A stretch of DNA of 64,000 bases, from the NCBI RefSeq assembly GCF_002209535.1, contig NZ_NJIG01000001.1:1-64000 (forward strand), given 5' to 3'. Of the stretch, positions 1-8,253 are shown in pieces; position 1 is the first letter of the stretch; every line of letters begins with the position of its first letter. The DNA is from Achromobacter marplatensis (GTDB lineage Bacteria > Pseudomonadota > Gammaproteobacteria > Burkholderiales > Burkholderiaceae_B). The position numbers and the translations under genes were made by a program. The notes under the pieces were generated by a model. It did no database searches and was not told where the DNA came from. It was given only the letters and a program-made list of their open reading frames with translations.

Positions 1-63
1 ATCAACCAGATCTGCCGGGATCGACGGCAATTCCCTCAGGGGAGGTTTCTTCTTTGTGGCCAT
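1..63 (-). CDS. IS256-family transposase, N-terminal fragment
   Basis: An ATG at 63 is preceded by AAGGAG and opens a frame that runs off the window after 21 codons. The visible protein begins MATKKKPPLRELPSIPADLV. A lysine-rich start followed by LPSIP-x-x-L(V/I)D is the N-terminus I associate with IS256-type (mutator-like) DDE transposases of Burkholderiales. None of the catalytic DDE residues lies in the window. The gene is partial because of the window edge, not visibly broken. It would catalyse cut-and-paste or copy transposition of the element whose end is next to it. An unrelated small basic protein cannot be excluded. Confidence 0.5.
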   Translation of the reverse strand, partial: MATKKKPPLRELPSIPADLVD

Positions 64-119
64 ACATGTGCTCCTTGAGCGGTATGTTAGGCCTCAAACA
101 CAAAATTTATGACACTCCC
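1..119 (-). mobile_element. End of an IS256-family insertion sequence (partial)
   Basis: The left edge contains the start of a transposase-like reading frame on the minus strand. About 55 bases upstream of it is an AT-rich sequence, GGGAGTGTCATAAATTTTGT (minus strand, starting at 119), which has the general look of an IS256-family terminal inverted repeat: a G-rich tip followed by ATTTTGTGT. The element continues beyond position 1, so the other end and any target duplication cannot be seen. The adjoining methyltransferase reading frame runs into this end and stops inside it, as expected when an element inserts near the 3' end of a gene. The family assignment rests on 21 residues plus the terminal-repeat appearance. 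Confidence 0.55.
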
Positions 120-976
120 GCCGCCGCCTCCGTGGGCTGCGGCACAAAAAACCGATCCTTCAACTCCTGCAACCCAATCCTCTCCAACATCTCAGTCAGC
201 CTCTCCGCAGGCTTCCTGGTCGGCAAATTCTTATACTGCGCCACGATCAGCTCATTCTTCATAGAATGCTCCCACCCCACCAACTCGGTCACGCTAACCT
301 GATACCCATGCGCCTCAAGCTGCAAACACCGCAGCACATTCGTAATCTGGCTCCCAAACTCCCGCGTATGCAACGGATGCCGCCAAATCTCCGCCAGCGG
401 ATCAGCCAGCGCCTTGCCCTTATTCTTCCTCAACACCGACGCCACCTCCGCCTGACAGCAAGGCACGACCACGATGTACTTCGCCTTCTTCTCCAGCGCA
501 AAGTGAATCGCGTCATCGGTCGCCGTATTACACGCATGCAGCGCAGTGACCACATCAATCGTCCCCGGCAGCCGATCCGAAGTAATCGACTCCGCCACAG
601 ACAGATTCAAGAACGACATCCCCTCAAACCCGAGCCGCTTCGCCAGTTCCTCTGACGACTTCACCAGTTCCTCGCGCGTCTCGATCCCATAAATATGGGA
701 CCCATTCCCGACGGCGTCTTTCTGTTCCTTGAAGAACAAGTCATACAGAATGAACCCCAGGTACGACTTACCAGCTCCATGATCCGCGAGCGTGACGGCG
801 CCGCGTTCTTGTTGGACGTCCTTCAGCAACGGCTCGATGAACTGAAACAGGTGATAGACCTGTTTCAGCTTACGGCGGCTGTCCTGGTTCATCTTGCCGT
901 CGCGGGTCAGGATGTGCAGGGCTTTGAGCAGTTCGACGGACTGGCCGGGGCGGATGTCGTGGGTTTTTTCTGACAT
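107..976 (-). CDS. Class I SAM-dependent methyltransferase, 3' end altered by an IS
   Basis: This is a protein of about 289 residues with a Rossmann-type SAM-binding motif I (VTLADHGAGKSYLG) after an N-terminal helical region. Later it has VTALHACNTATDDAI and VVVPCCQAE, a pattern seen in the Methyltransf_32-like group of uncharacterised methyltransferases. The substrate is unknown. The ATG at 976 is preferred to the GTG at 1000 because the extra residues (RGALPSP) look non-conserved; neither has a strong ribosome binding site. The last codons (GVS and the TAA stop at 107-109) lie inside the presumed inverted repeat of the adjacent IS256-type element, so the natural C-terminus has probably been replaced by a few IS-encoded residues. 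The core fold looks complete. Confidence 0.75.
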   Translation of the reverse strand: MSEKTHDIRPGQSVELLKALHILTRDGKMNQDSRRKLKQVYHLFQFIEPLLKDVQQERGAVTLADHGAGKSYLGFILYDLFFKEQKDAVGNGSHIYGIETREELVKSSEELAKRLGFEGMSFLNLSVAESITSDRLPGTIDVVTALHACNTATDDAIHFALEKKAKYIVVVPCCQAEVASVLRKNKGKALADPLAEIWRHPLHTREFGSQITNVLRCLQLEAHGYQVSVTELVGWEHSMKNELIVAQYKNLPTRKPAERLTEMLERIGLQELKDRFFVPQPTEAAAGVS

Positions 977-989
977 GGGGGAAGGCAAA

Positions 990-1012
990 GCGCCCCGCAC
1001 GGGGCGGGGCGC
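990..1012 (-). terminator. GC-rich hairpin, possible terminator after the CMD gene
   Basis: GCGCCCCG (990-997) pairs perfectly with CGGGGCGC (1005-1012) around a 7-base loop. It sits about 70 bases downstream of the stop of the minus-strand operon ending at 1083 and just before the methyltransferase start. No run of T follows it, so it is at best a weak or Rho-assisted terminator or mRNA-end stabiliser. Confidence 0.3.
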
Positions 1013-1082
1013 GTAGTGGCGCGGAAAGCGTCAGTTTAACGAAAACGCTGACGCGGCCGTGGGGCAGTCGAAAAGCCGACCG

Positions 1083-2258
1083 TCAGGCGGCGGAGGGGAA
1101 CACCGGCTCGCCCAAATTCAACATCAAACGATTCGCCCAAGCAAAGATCGCATCCGAGTGGAGCAGATCCAGGATCTCGCCTTCGCTCAGGCCCACGTCC
1201 TTCAGTTCCTGGACGCTGTTCGCGTTGACGTTCGCCTGCGCTTCGGTGATCTGGATCGAGAACTTGCCAATCGCCTGTTCACGCGCATTCGTTCCAGCGG
1301 TGGCCGGATCTTCAAACACCTGCGCGATCACGTCATTGCGCTTGGCCAGTTGCTCAAAGCGCTGCGCATGGACCGACGCGCAGTACACGCATCCGTTCAC
1401 GCGCGAGACGACTGTCGAGCCCAGCTCCCGTTCCGCACGCGACAGACCGCCGGGCGCGTACATGATGGCGTTGAACGCTGCCGAGCGCTGGCGCAGGATT
1501 TCCGGTTGGTGGACCAGGAACAGGTAGTAGTCCGAGACCTTGGCCTTGGGGTGGCTTTCTTCCAAGACGGCGATTTGTTTCGGGGTGGCGGTGTCGACGT
1601 TGACGACGTCCAGCCAAGCTTTCCACTCCAGCACTTCGTTGGTGAAGCCGTGGGCCTTGAGGACGGCGCCGGGTGCGGTGGTGCCGGGTTTGGCGGCGAC
1701 CGCGCCGGCTTCAGCCGCATTGGCGGGTACCGTCTGGCCTTCGGCCGCTTGCAATGCCATCAAGCCCGCGATCAGACGGGTCTGGTACGACAGGAAGGCG
1801 ATCAGTTGCGACAGGGTGACGACCGCGGGCGTGGAGACGCCTGCCGCGGGCAGGGTCTTCAGTGCGGCTTCGTCGCCTTCGACGGGGTTCTCAATCAGCT
1901 TGCGCGTGAATTCCAGCACCGCAGCCAGGCGCGGGGTGGAGGCGTCGGACGGCTTGCCGGATTCGGCGGCGGCGATGTCGGCGGGGGCGGCGTCGGATTC
2001 CGCCAGGCGGGCGCGGTAGTGCGAGGCCAAGAGCGGCGACGGGCTGATGCGGGTGGCGTACAGCGCGACCAGCAGGCGTTCGGTCAGCGACAGGCCGGGC
2101 AGGGCCGGGTCGAACAGGGCGTCGTAGCTGCCTTGCGTGGCGGCGGCGACTTTTTCGCGTTGGTGGCGAACCTCAAAAGTTTTGCTGCCGGGCGTCAGGC
2201 CGACGAGCTTGTCGACCAGATCATTGACGGCGTCATAGACGATGGGTTGTTGTGCCAT
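1083..2258 (-). CDS. Two-domain AhpD-like (CMD) protein
   Basis: This 391-residue protein of the carboxymuconolactone decarboxylase/AhpD superfamily appears to hold two such helical domains. The N-terminal half (about 1-180) lacks the cysteine pair. The C-terminal half (about 200-391) carries the peroxidatic signature GCVYCASVH, with Cys290, Cys293 and His297, preceded by the typical LSRAERELG segment. AhpD-type domains reduce hydroperoxides or relay thiol-disulfide electrons. The family resembles the Avi_7169/Avi_7170-type CMD proteins, which I recall as occurring next to peptide-type ABC transporters and flavin monooxygenases, as here; in many genomes the two halves are separate genes. GGAGAA lies before the ATG at 2258. 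It is the last gene of the operon, 24 bases after the hydrolase gene. The substrate is unknown. Confidence 0.8.
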   Translation of the reverse strand: MAQQPIVYDAVNDLVDKLVGLTPGSKTFEVRHQREKVAAATQGSYDALFDPALPGLSLTERLLVALYATRISPSPLLASHYRARLAESDAAPADIAAAESGKPSDASTPRLAAVLEFTRKLIENPVEGDEAALKTLPAAGVSTPAVVTLSQLIAFLSYQTRLIAGLMALQAAEGQTVPANAAEAGAVAAKPGTTAPGAVLKAHGFTNEVLEWKAWLDVVNVDTATPKQIAVLEESHPKAKVSDYYLFLVHQPEILRQRSAAFNAIMYAPGGLSRAERELGSTVVSRVNGCVYCASVHAQRFEQLAKRNDVIAQVFEDPATAGTNAREQAIGKFSIQITEAQANVNANSVQELKDVGLSEGEILDLLHSDAIFAWANRLMLNLGEPVFPSAA

Positions 2259-2282
2259 GGGGATGTTCTCCTTGGTGTCTGA

Positions 2283-3647
2283 TCAGCCGGCGTTGCCGGG
2301 GTTGCTTGCGGACGTGCTTGCCGAATCCACGCCAGCCGCAGCCGCGGCCGCAGCCGCACGCGCCTTCACCGCCGCGTCCAAAAACTTCTTCACGCCTTCC
2401 CACGATTCCTGGTCGGCGCGAGCGTTGTCCTTGGGGTTGCCGCCGCTGGTGCTGATCTTGCCCGACACGGGGTGGGCGTAGACGAGCTGGGTGGTGGGCA
2501 CGTATGGGAACAGGATCGAGTGGCCGCCGTTCTCGTAGTCCAGCCATTGCACTGGGTACGGGTGTTTCACTTCGGCCAGCTTGTCCTGCACCATCTTCGA
2601 GTACAGGCTTGACGGCCAGGAGCCATCGTCGGTGGCGGACAGCAGCATGACCGGGCCTTCGATGTCTTCCACGCGAATACGGGCGCGGGCGACGGCGTCG
2701 GGGTCTTGCAGCGCGGTCAGGATGGCCTTCTCGTGACGATGCGGCGAGGGGCCTTCGTCAAACGGCGCCCAGGTGGCGGTGCGGTTGTTTTCCCAGACGT
2801 GGGGGATGGGCTTGCCGCCCAAGAGCCAGGTCGGGCCTTCGCGGCCGATCTTGGGGTCGCAGGCGTTTTGGCCGCTGTGGACGACGGCGCCGGGTACGTA
2901 GGCGACGACGGCGGACACTTCCTTGGGGAAGGTGGCGCCCAGCAGCAGCACCAGTTCACCGCCGCGCGACTGGCCGCTGATGGCGACGAAGTCGTGCTTG
3001 GGCTGGACCTTCTTGCGCAGCCAGCGCAGGCCGGTCTGGAAGTATTCCAGCGGGGTGTTCGAGATGTAGTCGGACAGGCCCGGCGCCTTGAAGTAGGCCA
3101 GTGCAAAGGCGGCGTAGCCGCGGGATGCATACAGCGCCGCGCGCGGTTCGTTGATGCCGCCGCCGGACCCGTTCAGGATCATGACGGCGGGATGCGAACC
3201 CGGCTTGCTGCCTGCGGGCAGGTACAGCGTGCCAACCAGGCCTTCTTCGCGGACCTCCTGGCGGGTAACGCCGTCCAGCGCCAGGCGTTGCGTGAAGCTG
3301 GCTTGCGCCTGTGCGCCGGCCACGTGGGCCACCACGTCGGTGACGAGCGCGTCGGTCACCGGGTGGTTGAAGTGTTCGCGGCTGGGCGAGTCCACGGGCG
3401 ACTGCGACCAGATCAGGCCCATGGGGGCCAGACCCTTGTAGTCGCCCGAGACGGGCGCGTCGCGGGTTAGGTCGACGGCGCCGTCGTCGCCCGCCGTGTA
3501 GGCGGCCTGGGCTTGCCAGAGCACGCCGTTGCGGCGGGTCAGGGTGGTGATTTCGACCGTCTGGCCGGGTTCGACGTGTTCAACCCGGATCTGGCGCGGC
3601 ACGTCGATCAGGGCGTCCGCGGGGGTGATGGTTAAGGTCGGCACCAT
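2283..3647 (-). CDS. Acyl-CoA thioesterase/BAAT-like alpha/beta hydrolase
   Basis: This 454-residue protein has the two-part layout of the bile acid-CoA:amino acid N-acyltransferase/acyl-CoA thioesterase family. An N-terminal immunoglobulin-like domain (about 1-130) includes the motif PLIWSQSP-like segment GLAPMGLIWS. It is followed by an alpha/beta hydrolase domain. The nucleophile elbow GQSRGGE places Ser227. A later SATDDGSWPS segment and GGHSILFP supply the probable acidic residue and histidine. The reaction is presumably thioester or ester hydrolysis, but the physiological substrate is not evident. The tail is a low-complexity alanine-rich stretch. The gene starts 4 bases after the solute-binding protein stop, suggesting coupled translation, and precedes the AhpD-like gene. 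A related hydrolase role in the same catabolic unit is inferred. Confidence 0.75.
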   Translation of the reverse strand: MVPTLTITPADALIDVPRQIRVEHVEPGQTVEITTLTRRNGVLWQAQAAYTAGDDGAVDLTRDAPVSGDYKGLAPMGLIWSQSPVDSPSREHFNHPVTDALVTDVVAHVAGAQAQASFTQRLALDGVTRQEVREEGLVGTLYLPAGSKPGSHPAVMILNGSGGGINEPRAALYASRGYAAFALAYFKAPGLSDYISNTPLEYFQTGLRWLRKKVQPKHDFVAISGQSRGGELVLLLGATFPKEVSAVVAYVPGAVVHSGQNACDPKIGREGPTWLLGGKPIPHVWENNRTATWAPFDEGPSPHRHEKAILTALQDPDAVARARIRVEDIEGPVMLLSATDDGSWPSSLYSKMVQDKLAEVKHPYPVQWLDYENGGHSILFPYVPTTQLVYAHPVSGKISTSGGNPKDNARADQESWEGVKKFLDAAVKARAAAAAAAAGVDSASTSASNPGNAG

Positions 3648-3651
3648 GGCT

Positions 3652-5223
3652 TTACTTGCCCGTGTCCTTGGTGACCATCATGGCGGCCGTGCGGTCGCTG
3701 GTCATCGGGGTGACCTTCAGGCCCTTCTTGGTGGCCCAGATGTTCTTGTAGTGGTACAGCGGGATGATGCCGACGTCGTCCGCCACGATCTTGACGGAGT
3801 CGCGCAGGATGGCTTCACGCTTGGCCACGTCGAATTCCGAGGTGGATTGTTCCAGCGCGGCGTCTACCTTGGGGTTGGTGTAGTGGCCCCAGTTGGAAGC
3901 GCCCAGGCCCTTCTTGGCGTCGACGGTGGCCAGGATGTTGACCAGCGCGTAGCTGGCTTCACCCGTGCCGTTGCCCCATGCCAGCATGCTGACGGCGAAT
4001 TCGTTCTTGTTGGCGCGGCCCGAATACACGGCCCATGGCACCACTTCCACTTGGGTCTTCACGCCGACGCGGGTCCAGAACTGCGCCACCGCCTGGGCCG
4101 TTTCCGGGCCTTGCGGGTAGCGGTCGTTCGGCACGTGCATGGTCAGCTTGAAGCCGTCGGGGAAGCCGGCTTCGGCCAGCAGCTTCTTGGCTTGTTCGAC
4201 GTCGTTGGGGATGTCCTTGACGTCGGGGTTGTAGCCGAAGGTGCCCTTGGGCATCCACTGGTTGGCTTCGGTGGCGGCGCCTTGCAGGATGCGGTCGGAA
4301 ATGGCCTTGCGGTTGATCGCCAGGTTCAGCGCCTTGCGCACGCGCAGGTCCAGCAGCGGGTTCTTGTCCAGCGGCTTGCCGTTGTTGTCGGTGATGTACT
4401 GGTTGGGCGCGGGGTTGAAGCTGGGTTGCAGGATCATGACGCGCAGGCCGTCGTACGGGTACACCGAGATGTTCGATGCCTTTTGCAACTTGGCCAGGTC
4501 CGACACCGACACCTTGTCGATCACGTCCACGTCGCCCGCCAAGAGGGCGGCGGTGCGGGAGGCGGCGTTGTTGATGTAGCGGTAGTTGACCTTGTCCCAG
4601 GTGGCTTTTTCGCCCCAGTAGCCGTCGTTGCGTTCCATGATGACGCGGTCGCCCGGCGTGTAGGACACGAACTTGTACGGGCCCGTGCCGATGACGGCCT
4701 TGCCCGAGTTGTAGTCTTCGGTGGTCGACTTTTCACCAACGTGCTTGCTGACGACGTGCACCGACGCCAGGTTCAGCGGCAGGTCGGGGTTGGGGGCCTT
4801 GGTCTTGACGATCAGCGTCAGCGGGTCCTTGGCGGTCATCGTGTCGATGGTGCGCAGGTAGCCGGCGTACGTCGCCACGCTGCCGGGCACGGCGCGCGCG
4901 CGGGTATAGGAATAGATCAGGTCGTCAGCGGTGAACGGCGTGCCGTCTTGCCACTTGACGCCTTCACGCAGCTTGAATTCCCAGGTGGTGTCGTCCAGCG
5001 GCTTCCAGCTGACGGCCAGGCCCGGCTGCAGCTTGTTCCACTTGTTCTCGATCAGCAGGTCCCAGAAGTGCAAGGCCACCGAGCGGTCGCCGGCGTGGTT
5101 GTTCAGCTGCGGGTCCAGCGACGACAGCGGGTCGGCAAAGCCGATGGTCAGGTTGTCGGCGGAAGCGACAGCAGAGGCGCCGAGGATGGCGGCGGTCAGG
5201 GTCGAGAGAATCAGGCGTTTCAT
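3652..5223 (-). CDS. Peptide-type ABC transporter solute-binding protein
   Basis: This 523-residue family 5 extracellular solute-binding protein is of the DppA/OppA type. The chosen ATG at 5223 has AAGGA about 9 bases upstream and starts a clear signal peptide (MKRLILSTLTAAILGASAVA-SA). The upstream extension of the open frame is rejected. The mature part begins DNLTIGFADPLSSLDPQ and has the hallmark region WEFKLREGVKWQDGTPFTAD (around residue 85-105). It would bind oligopeptides or other small ligands in the periplasm and deliver them to the permeases encoded just upstream in the operon. A 92-base gap separates it from the ATPase gene, the largest spacing in the operon and a possible site for differential expression of the binding protein. 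The neighbourhood resembles loci around the KPN_01854-type binding proteins. Confidence 0.9.
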   Translation of the reverse strand: MKRLILSTLTAAILGASAVASADNLTIGFADPLSSLDPQLNNHAGDRSVALHFWDLLIENKWNKLQPGLAVSWKPLDDTTWEFKLREGVKWQDGTPFTADDLIYSYTRARAVPGSVATYAGYLRTIDTMTAKDPLTLIVKTKAPNPDLPLNLASVHVVSKHVGEKSTTEDYNSGKAVIGTGPYKFVSYTPGDRVIMERNDGYWGEKATWDKVNYRYINNAASRTAALLAGDVDVIDKVSVSDLAKLQKASNISVYPYDGLRVMILQPSFNPAPNQYITDNNGKPLDKNPLLDLRVRKALNLAINRKAISDRILQGAATEANQWMPKGTFGYNPDVKDIPNDVEQAKKLLAEAGFPDGFKLTMHVPNDRYPQGPETAQAVAQFWTRVGVKTQVEVVPWAVYSGRANKNEFAVSMLAWGNGTGEASYALVNILATVDAKKGLGASNWGHYTNPKVDAALEQSTSEFDVAKREAILRDSVKIVADDVGIIPLYHYKNIWATKKGLKVTPMTSDRTAAMMVTKDTGK

Positions 5224-5315
5224 GTTCGGGGTCCTTGGTAGGGGGGGAACGAAGTGAAGTGTTCCGAAGGCTGCGCGGTGTTTGCGGTATTTGCTTGCCC
5301 CGCGGCCGATTAGGT

Positions 5316-6332
5316 TCAGGCCATGTCGTTCAAATGACAGGCGCTTAAATGGTTGATGGCGATTCCCTTCAACGTGGGAACCTCGGTCTTGCAGCGCGGC
5401 ATTGCATGCGGACATCGCGGATGGAAATGGCAGCCGCCGGGCGGGTTCAGCGGGCTGGGAATCTCGCCTTTGATCGCGGTAAAGATCTTGTGGCGCGATT
5501 TCAGGCTGGGAATTTCCGCCAGCAACGCTTGCGTGTACGGGTGGTTGGGGCGCTGGAACACTTCGTCCACGGTGGCCGTTTCCACGACGCGGCCCAGGTA
5601 CATGATGACGACGCGGTCAGACAGGTGCTCCACCACGCCCAGGTCATGGCTGATGAACAGGTACGTCAGGTTCAGTTCTTCGCGCAGGTCCATGAAAAGA
5701 TTCAGGATCTGCGCCTGGATCGACACGTCCAGCGCGGCCACGGCTTCGTCGCAGACCAGCATGGACGGCTGCACGGCCAGCGCGCGGGCGATGCCGATGC
5801 GTTGGCGTTGGCCGCCGCTGAATTGATGTGGATAGCGTTGGCGCAACGCCGGGTCCAGGCCGGCGCGTTCCAGCTGGGCGCTGACGTAGTCGTCAAAGCC
5901 CGCGTTGTCGACCAGGCCGTGGATACGGGCCGCTTCGCCGACGATCTCGTCCACGCGCAGGCGCGGGTTGAGGCTGGCGTACGGGTCCTGGAAAATCATT
6001 TGCACGGTCAGGCGCGCGGCGTGGGCGGCGGCGGAGTTCATGTCCGACGGGCGCACGCCGTTGATGCGGACTTCGCCGCCCGACGGCGTGAGCAGACCGG
6101 CCGCGATGCGGCCCAGCGTGGATTTGCCGCAACCGGATTCTCCGACCAGGCCGACCACTTCGCCGGGGTTCACGATCAGGTCCACGTTGTCGACCGCGCG
6201 CGTGATGGCGGGCGGCTTGGACAAGCCCAGCTTTTGCATGGCGCGGCCGGCGGCGCCGACCTTGCGTTCACCAAAGCGTTTGCTGACTTGCGCCAGGTCA
6301 ATAAGCGGAACGGGGGCAGCAGATACAGTCAT
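5316..6332 (-). CDS. Dipeptide/oligopeptide ABC transporter ATP-binding protein (DppF/OppF type)
   Basis: This 338-residue ABC ATPase has Walker A GESGCGKST, signature SGGQRQRIGIARAL and Walker B MLVCDEAVAALD. The ordered H-loop segment is YLFISHDLGVVEHL. The C-terminal oligopeptide-transporter extension HPRCPHAMPRCKTEVP is the HxxCxxxxxxC cluster usual in OppF/DppF proteins. It energises uptake with its partner ATPase (6329-7339) at the cytoplasmic face of the membrane. The ATG at 6332 overlaps the stop of the preceding ATPase gene by ATGA, indicating translational coupling. In the Walker B region the usual PTSALD is AVAALD, a conservative change. The substrate cannot be read from the ATPase. 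Confidence 0.93.
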   Translation of the reverse strand: MTVSAAPVPLIDLAQVSKRFGERKVGAAGRAMQKLGLSKPPAITRAVDNVDLIVNPGEVVGLVGESGCGKSTLGRIAAGLLTPSGGEVRINGVRPSDMNSAAAHAARLTVQMIFQDPYASLNPRLRVDEIVGEAARIHGLVDNAGFDDYVSAQLERAGLDPALRQRYPHQFSGGQRQRIGIARALAVQPSMLVCDEAVAALDVSIQAQILNLFMDLREELNLTYLFISHDLGVVEHLSDRVVIMYLGRVVETATVDEVFQRPNHPYTQALLAEIPSLKSRHKIFTAIKGEIPSPLNPPGGCHFHPRCPHAMPRCKTEVPTLKGIAINHLSACHLNDMA

Positions 6333-7339
6333 GCCGTCACCTCGTTGTGGATCTGGATAGTCGGATGGAAACAGCGCACGTCGTGTTCGGGCAAGGCTTG
6401 TGTGATGCCGGGTTGCTGGCCACAGGCGGCGGTCGCGCGCGAGCAGCGCGCGGAAAACGCACAGCCAGCGGGCAGGTGCAGCAGGTTGGGCGTCATGCCG
6501 GGAATCTGGCGCAGGCGCTGGCCCCGCTGGTTGTTGCTGGGCAGGCTGTCGATCAGGCCGACGGTGTAGGGGTGCTGCGGGCGGTCCAGCACGTCATCGA
6601 CCTTGCCGTGTTCGACGATGCGGCCGGCGTACATCACGGCCACGTCGTCGGCCAAGCCGGCCACAACGGACAGATCATGCGTGATCCAGATCAGGCTGGT
6701 GCCGTGTTGCTGCGCCAGCTTTTGCACTTCGGACAGGATCTGCGCCTGGATGGTGACGTCCAGCGCGGTCGTCGGCTCATCCGCGATGATCAGGTCGGGG
6801 CGGTGCAGCATGGCAATGGCAATCGCCACGCGCTGGCGCATGCCGCCCGACAACTGGTGCGGGTAGGCCAACAGGCGCTCTTCCGGGCTGGGTATGCCCA
6901 TCATGCCCAGCGTGTCACGGGCCAGGGTACGAGCTTGAGCCTTGCTCATCTTGTTGTGGGCGCGCACCGTTTCGATCATCTGCACGTCCACCCGCAAGAC
7001 GGGGTTCAGCGTCATCATCGGATCCTGGAAGATCATGGCGATGCGGTTGCCCTGCAACTTGCGCAGTTCGCGGGGCGACAGCTTGGTCAGGTCGCGGCCC
7101 TGGAACAGGACTTCGCCGCCGACGATGCGGCCCGGCGCGTCCACCAGGCCCATGATGGAAAAGCCGGTGACGGATTTGCCCGAGCCGGATTCGCCGACCA
7201 GGCCCAGGATCTTGCCGCGCTCCAGCGTGAACGACACGTCGTCCACGGCGGGCAGCACGCCCGCGCGGGTATGGAAGTGGGTGCGCAGGTTGCGCACCTC
7301 AAGCGTGGCCGGCGCGCCGGTGGCGGTGCGGTCGGTCAT
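6329..7339 (-). CDS. Dipeptide/oligopeptide ABC transporter ATP-binding protein (DppD/OppD type)
   Basis: This 336-residue ABC ATPase starts at the ATG at 7339 ([20 protein letters not shown]). The longer open frame upstream is out-of-gene sequence overlapping the permease. It shows Walker [11 protein letters not shown], signature [15 protein letters not shown], Walker [13 protein letters not shown] and the OppD-type tail ([20 protein letters not shown]). It pairs with the DppF-like ATPase encoded immediately downstream to power import. Both its ends overlap its neighbours by 4 bases (ATGA), at 7336-7339 with the permease and at 6329-6332 with the next ATPase. The family is assigned confidently; the transported compound is not known. 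Confidence 0.93.
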   Translation of the reverse strand: MTDRTATGAPATLEVRNLRTHFHTRAGVLPAVDDVSFTLERGKILGLVGESGSGKSVTGFSIMGLVDAPGRIVGGEVLFQGRDLTKLSPRELRKLQGNRIAMIFQDPMMTLNPVLRVDVQMIETVRAHNKMSKAQARTLARDTLGMMGIPSPEERLLAYPHQLSGGMRQRVAIAIAMLHRPDLIIADEPTTALDVTIQAQILSEVQKLAQQHGTSLIWITHDLSVVAGLADDVAVMYAGRIVEHGKVDDVLDRPQHPYTVGLIDSLPSNNQRGQRLRQIPGMTPNLLHLPAGCAFSARCSRATAACGQQPGITQALPEHDVRCFHPTIQIHNEVTA

Positions 7340-8253
7340 TTGTGGGTCCTCGGGTTCAGCACGTCGCGCAGGCGGTCGCCCACCAGGTTGATGGCGACGA
7401 TGGTGATCAACAGCGCGATGCCGGGGTAGAAACTGATCCAGTACTCGCCGGACAGCATGTATTGGAAGCCGTTGGAAATCAGCAGGCCCAGCGACGGTTC
7501 CGTCACCGGCACGCCCAGGCCCAGGAAGCTCAGGGTGGCTTCCAAGGTGATGGCGCGGGCGATCTGCAGGGTGCCGATCACGATCAGCGGCGGCAGGCAG
7601 TTGGGCAGGATGTGCTTCAACATGATCCGCCAGTTGGGGATGTCCAGGCAGCGGGCGGCTTCCACGTATTCGCGGCGGCGTTCCACCAGGGCCTGGCCGC
7701 GCGCGGTGCGGGCGTAGTAGGCCCATTCCAGGATCACCAGCGTCAGCACCACGTTGCCCACGCCCTTGCCCAGATAGGCCAGGATCATCATGGCAACCAG
7801 GATGGACGGGAACGACAAGATCAGGTCGACCAGGCGCATGATGAAGGCATCGACCTTGCCGCCCGCGTAGGCGGCCAGCAGGCCCAGCAGCGTGCCGACA
7901 ATGCCGGCGATGACGGCCGAGCCCACGCCCACCATCAGGCTGATGCGCAGGCCGTAAAGGATGCCCGACAGCAGATCGCGGCCCTGGCCGTCGGTGCCCA
8001 GCCAGTAGTGGAAGGTGTCCAGCCCGTTCATGGAGCCGGGCGGCAGGCGCGAGTCCAGCACGTCGATTTGCAGCAGGTCATACGGGTTCTGCGGCGAGAT
8101 CCAGGGAGCGAAGATCGCGGCCAGGATCAGCAGCGTGGCGATGACCAGGCCAAACACCGCCGTCTTGGACGACAGGAATTCGGTCAGGTTGCGGCGCCAG
8201 GGCGATTCCCGGCGCAGGGCGGGAACCTTCTCGGGAGTTGCAGTGGTGCTCAT
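7336..8253 (-). CDS. ABC transporter permease (DppC/OppC type)
   Basis: This 305-residue inner-membrane permease has a cytoplasmic N-terminus (MSTTATPEKVPALRRESPWR) followed by a first transmembrane helix (AVFGLVIATLLILAAIFAPW). The DppC-type periplasmic segment LGTDGQGRDLLSGILYGLRI comes next, with several more helices. The ATPase-coupling EAA loop is EAARCLDIPNWRIMLKHILP. It forms the channel together with the DppB-type permease. It overlaps the DppB-like gene by ATGA at 8250-8253 and the next ATPase gene likewise, so it is translationally coupled on both sides. Length and topology are normal for the family. Confidence 0.92.
   Translation of the reverse strand: MSTTATPEKVPALRRESPWRRNLTEFLSSKTAVFGLVIATLLILAAIFAPWISPQNPYDLLQIDVLDSRLPPGSMNGLDTFHYWLGTDGQGRDLLSGILYGLRISLMVGVGSAVIAGIVGTLLGLLAAYAGGKVDAFIMRLVDLILSFPSILVAMMILAYLGKGVGNVVLTLVILEWAYYARTARGQALVERRREYVEAARCLDIPNWRIMLKHILPNCLPPLIVIGTLQIARAITLEATLSFLGLGVPVTEPSLGLLISNGFQYMLSGEYWISFYPGIALLITIVAINLVGDRLRDVLNPRTHK

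Noticed and set aside
54-302. 82-codon plus-strand frame at the left edge
   Set aside because: It is antisense to the methyltransferase and crosses the presumed IS end; composition is not protein-like.
3529-5241. 570-codon plus-strand frame opposite the solute-binding protein gene
   Set aside because: The minus-strand frame has a clear signal peptide, family motifs and ribosome site; the plus-strand product is a Val/Gly/Arg-rich shadow.
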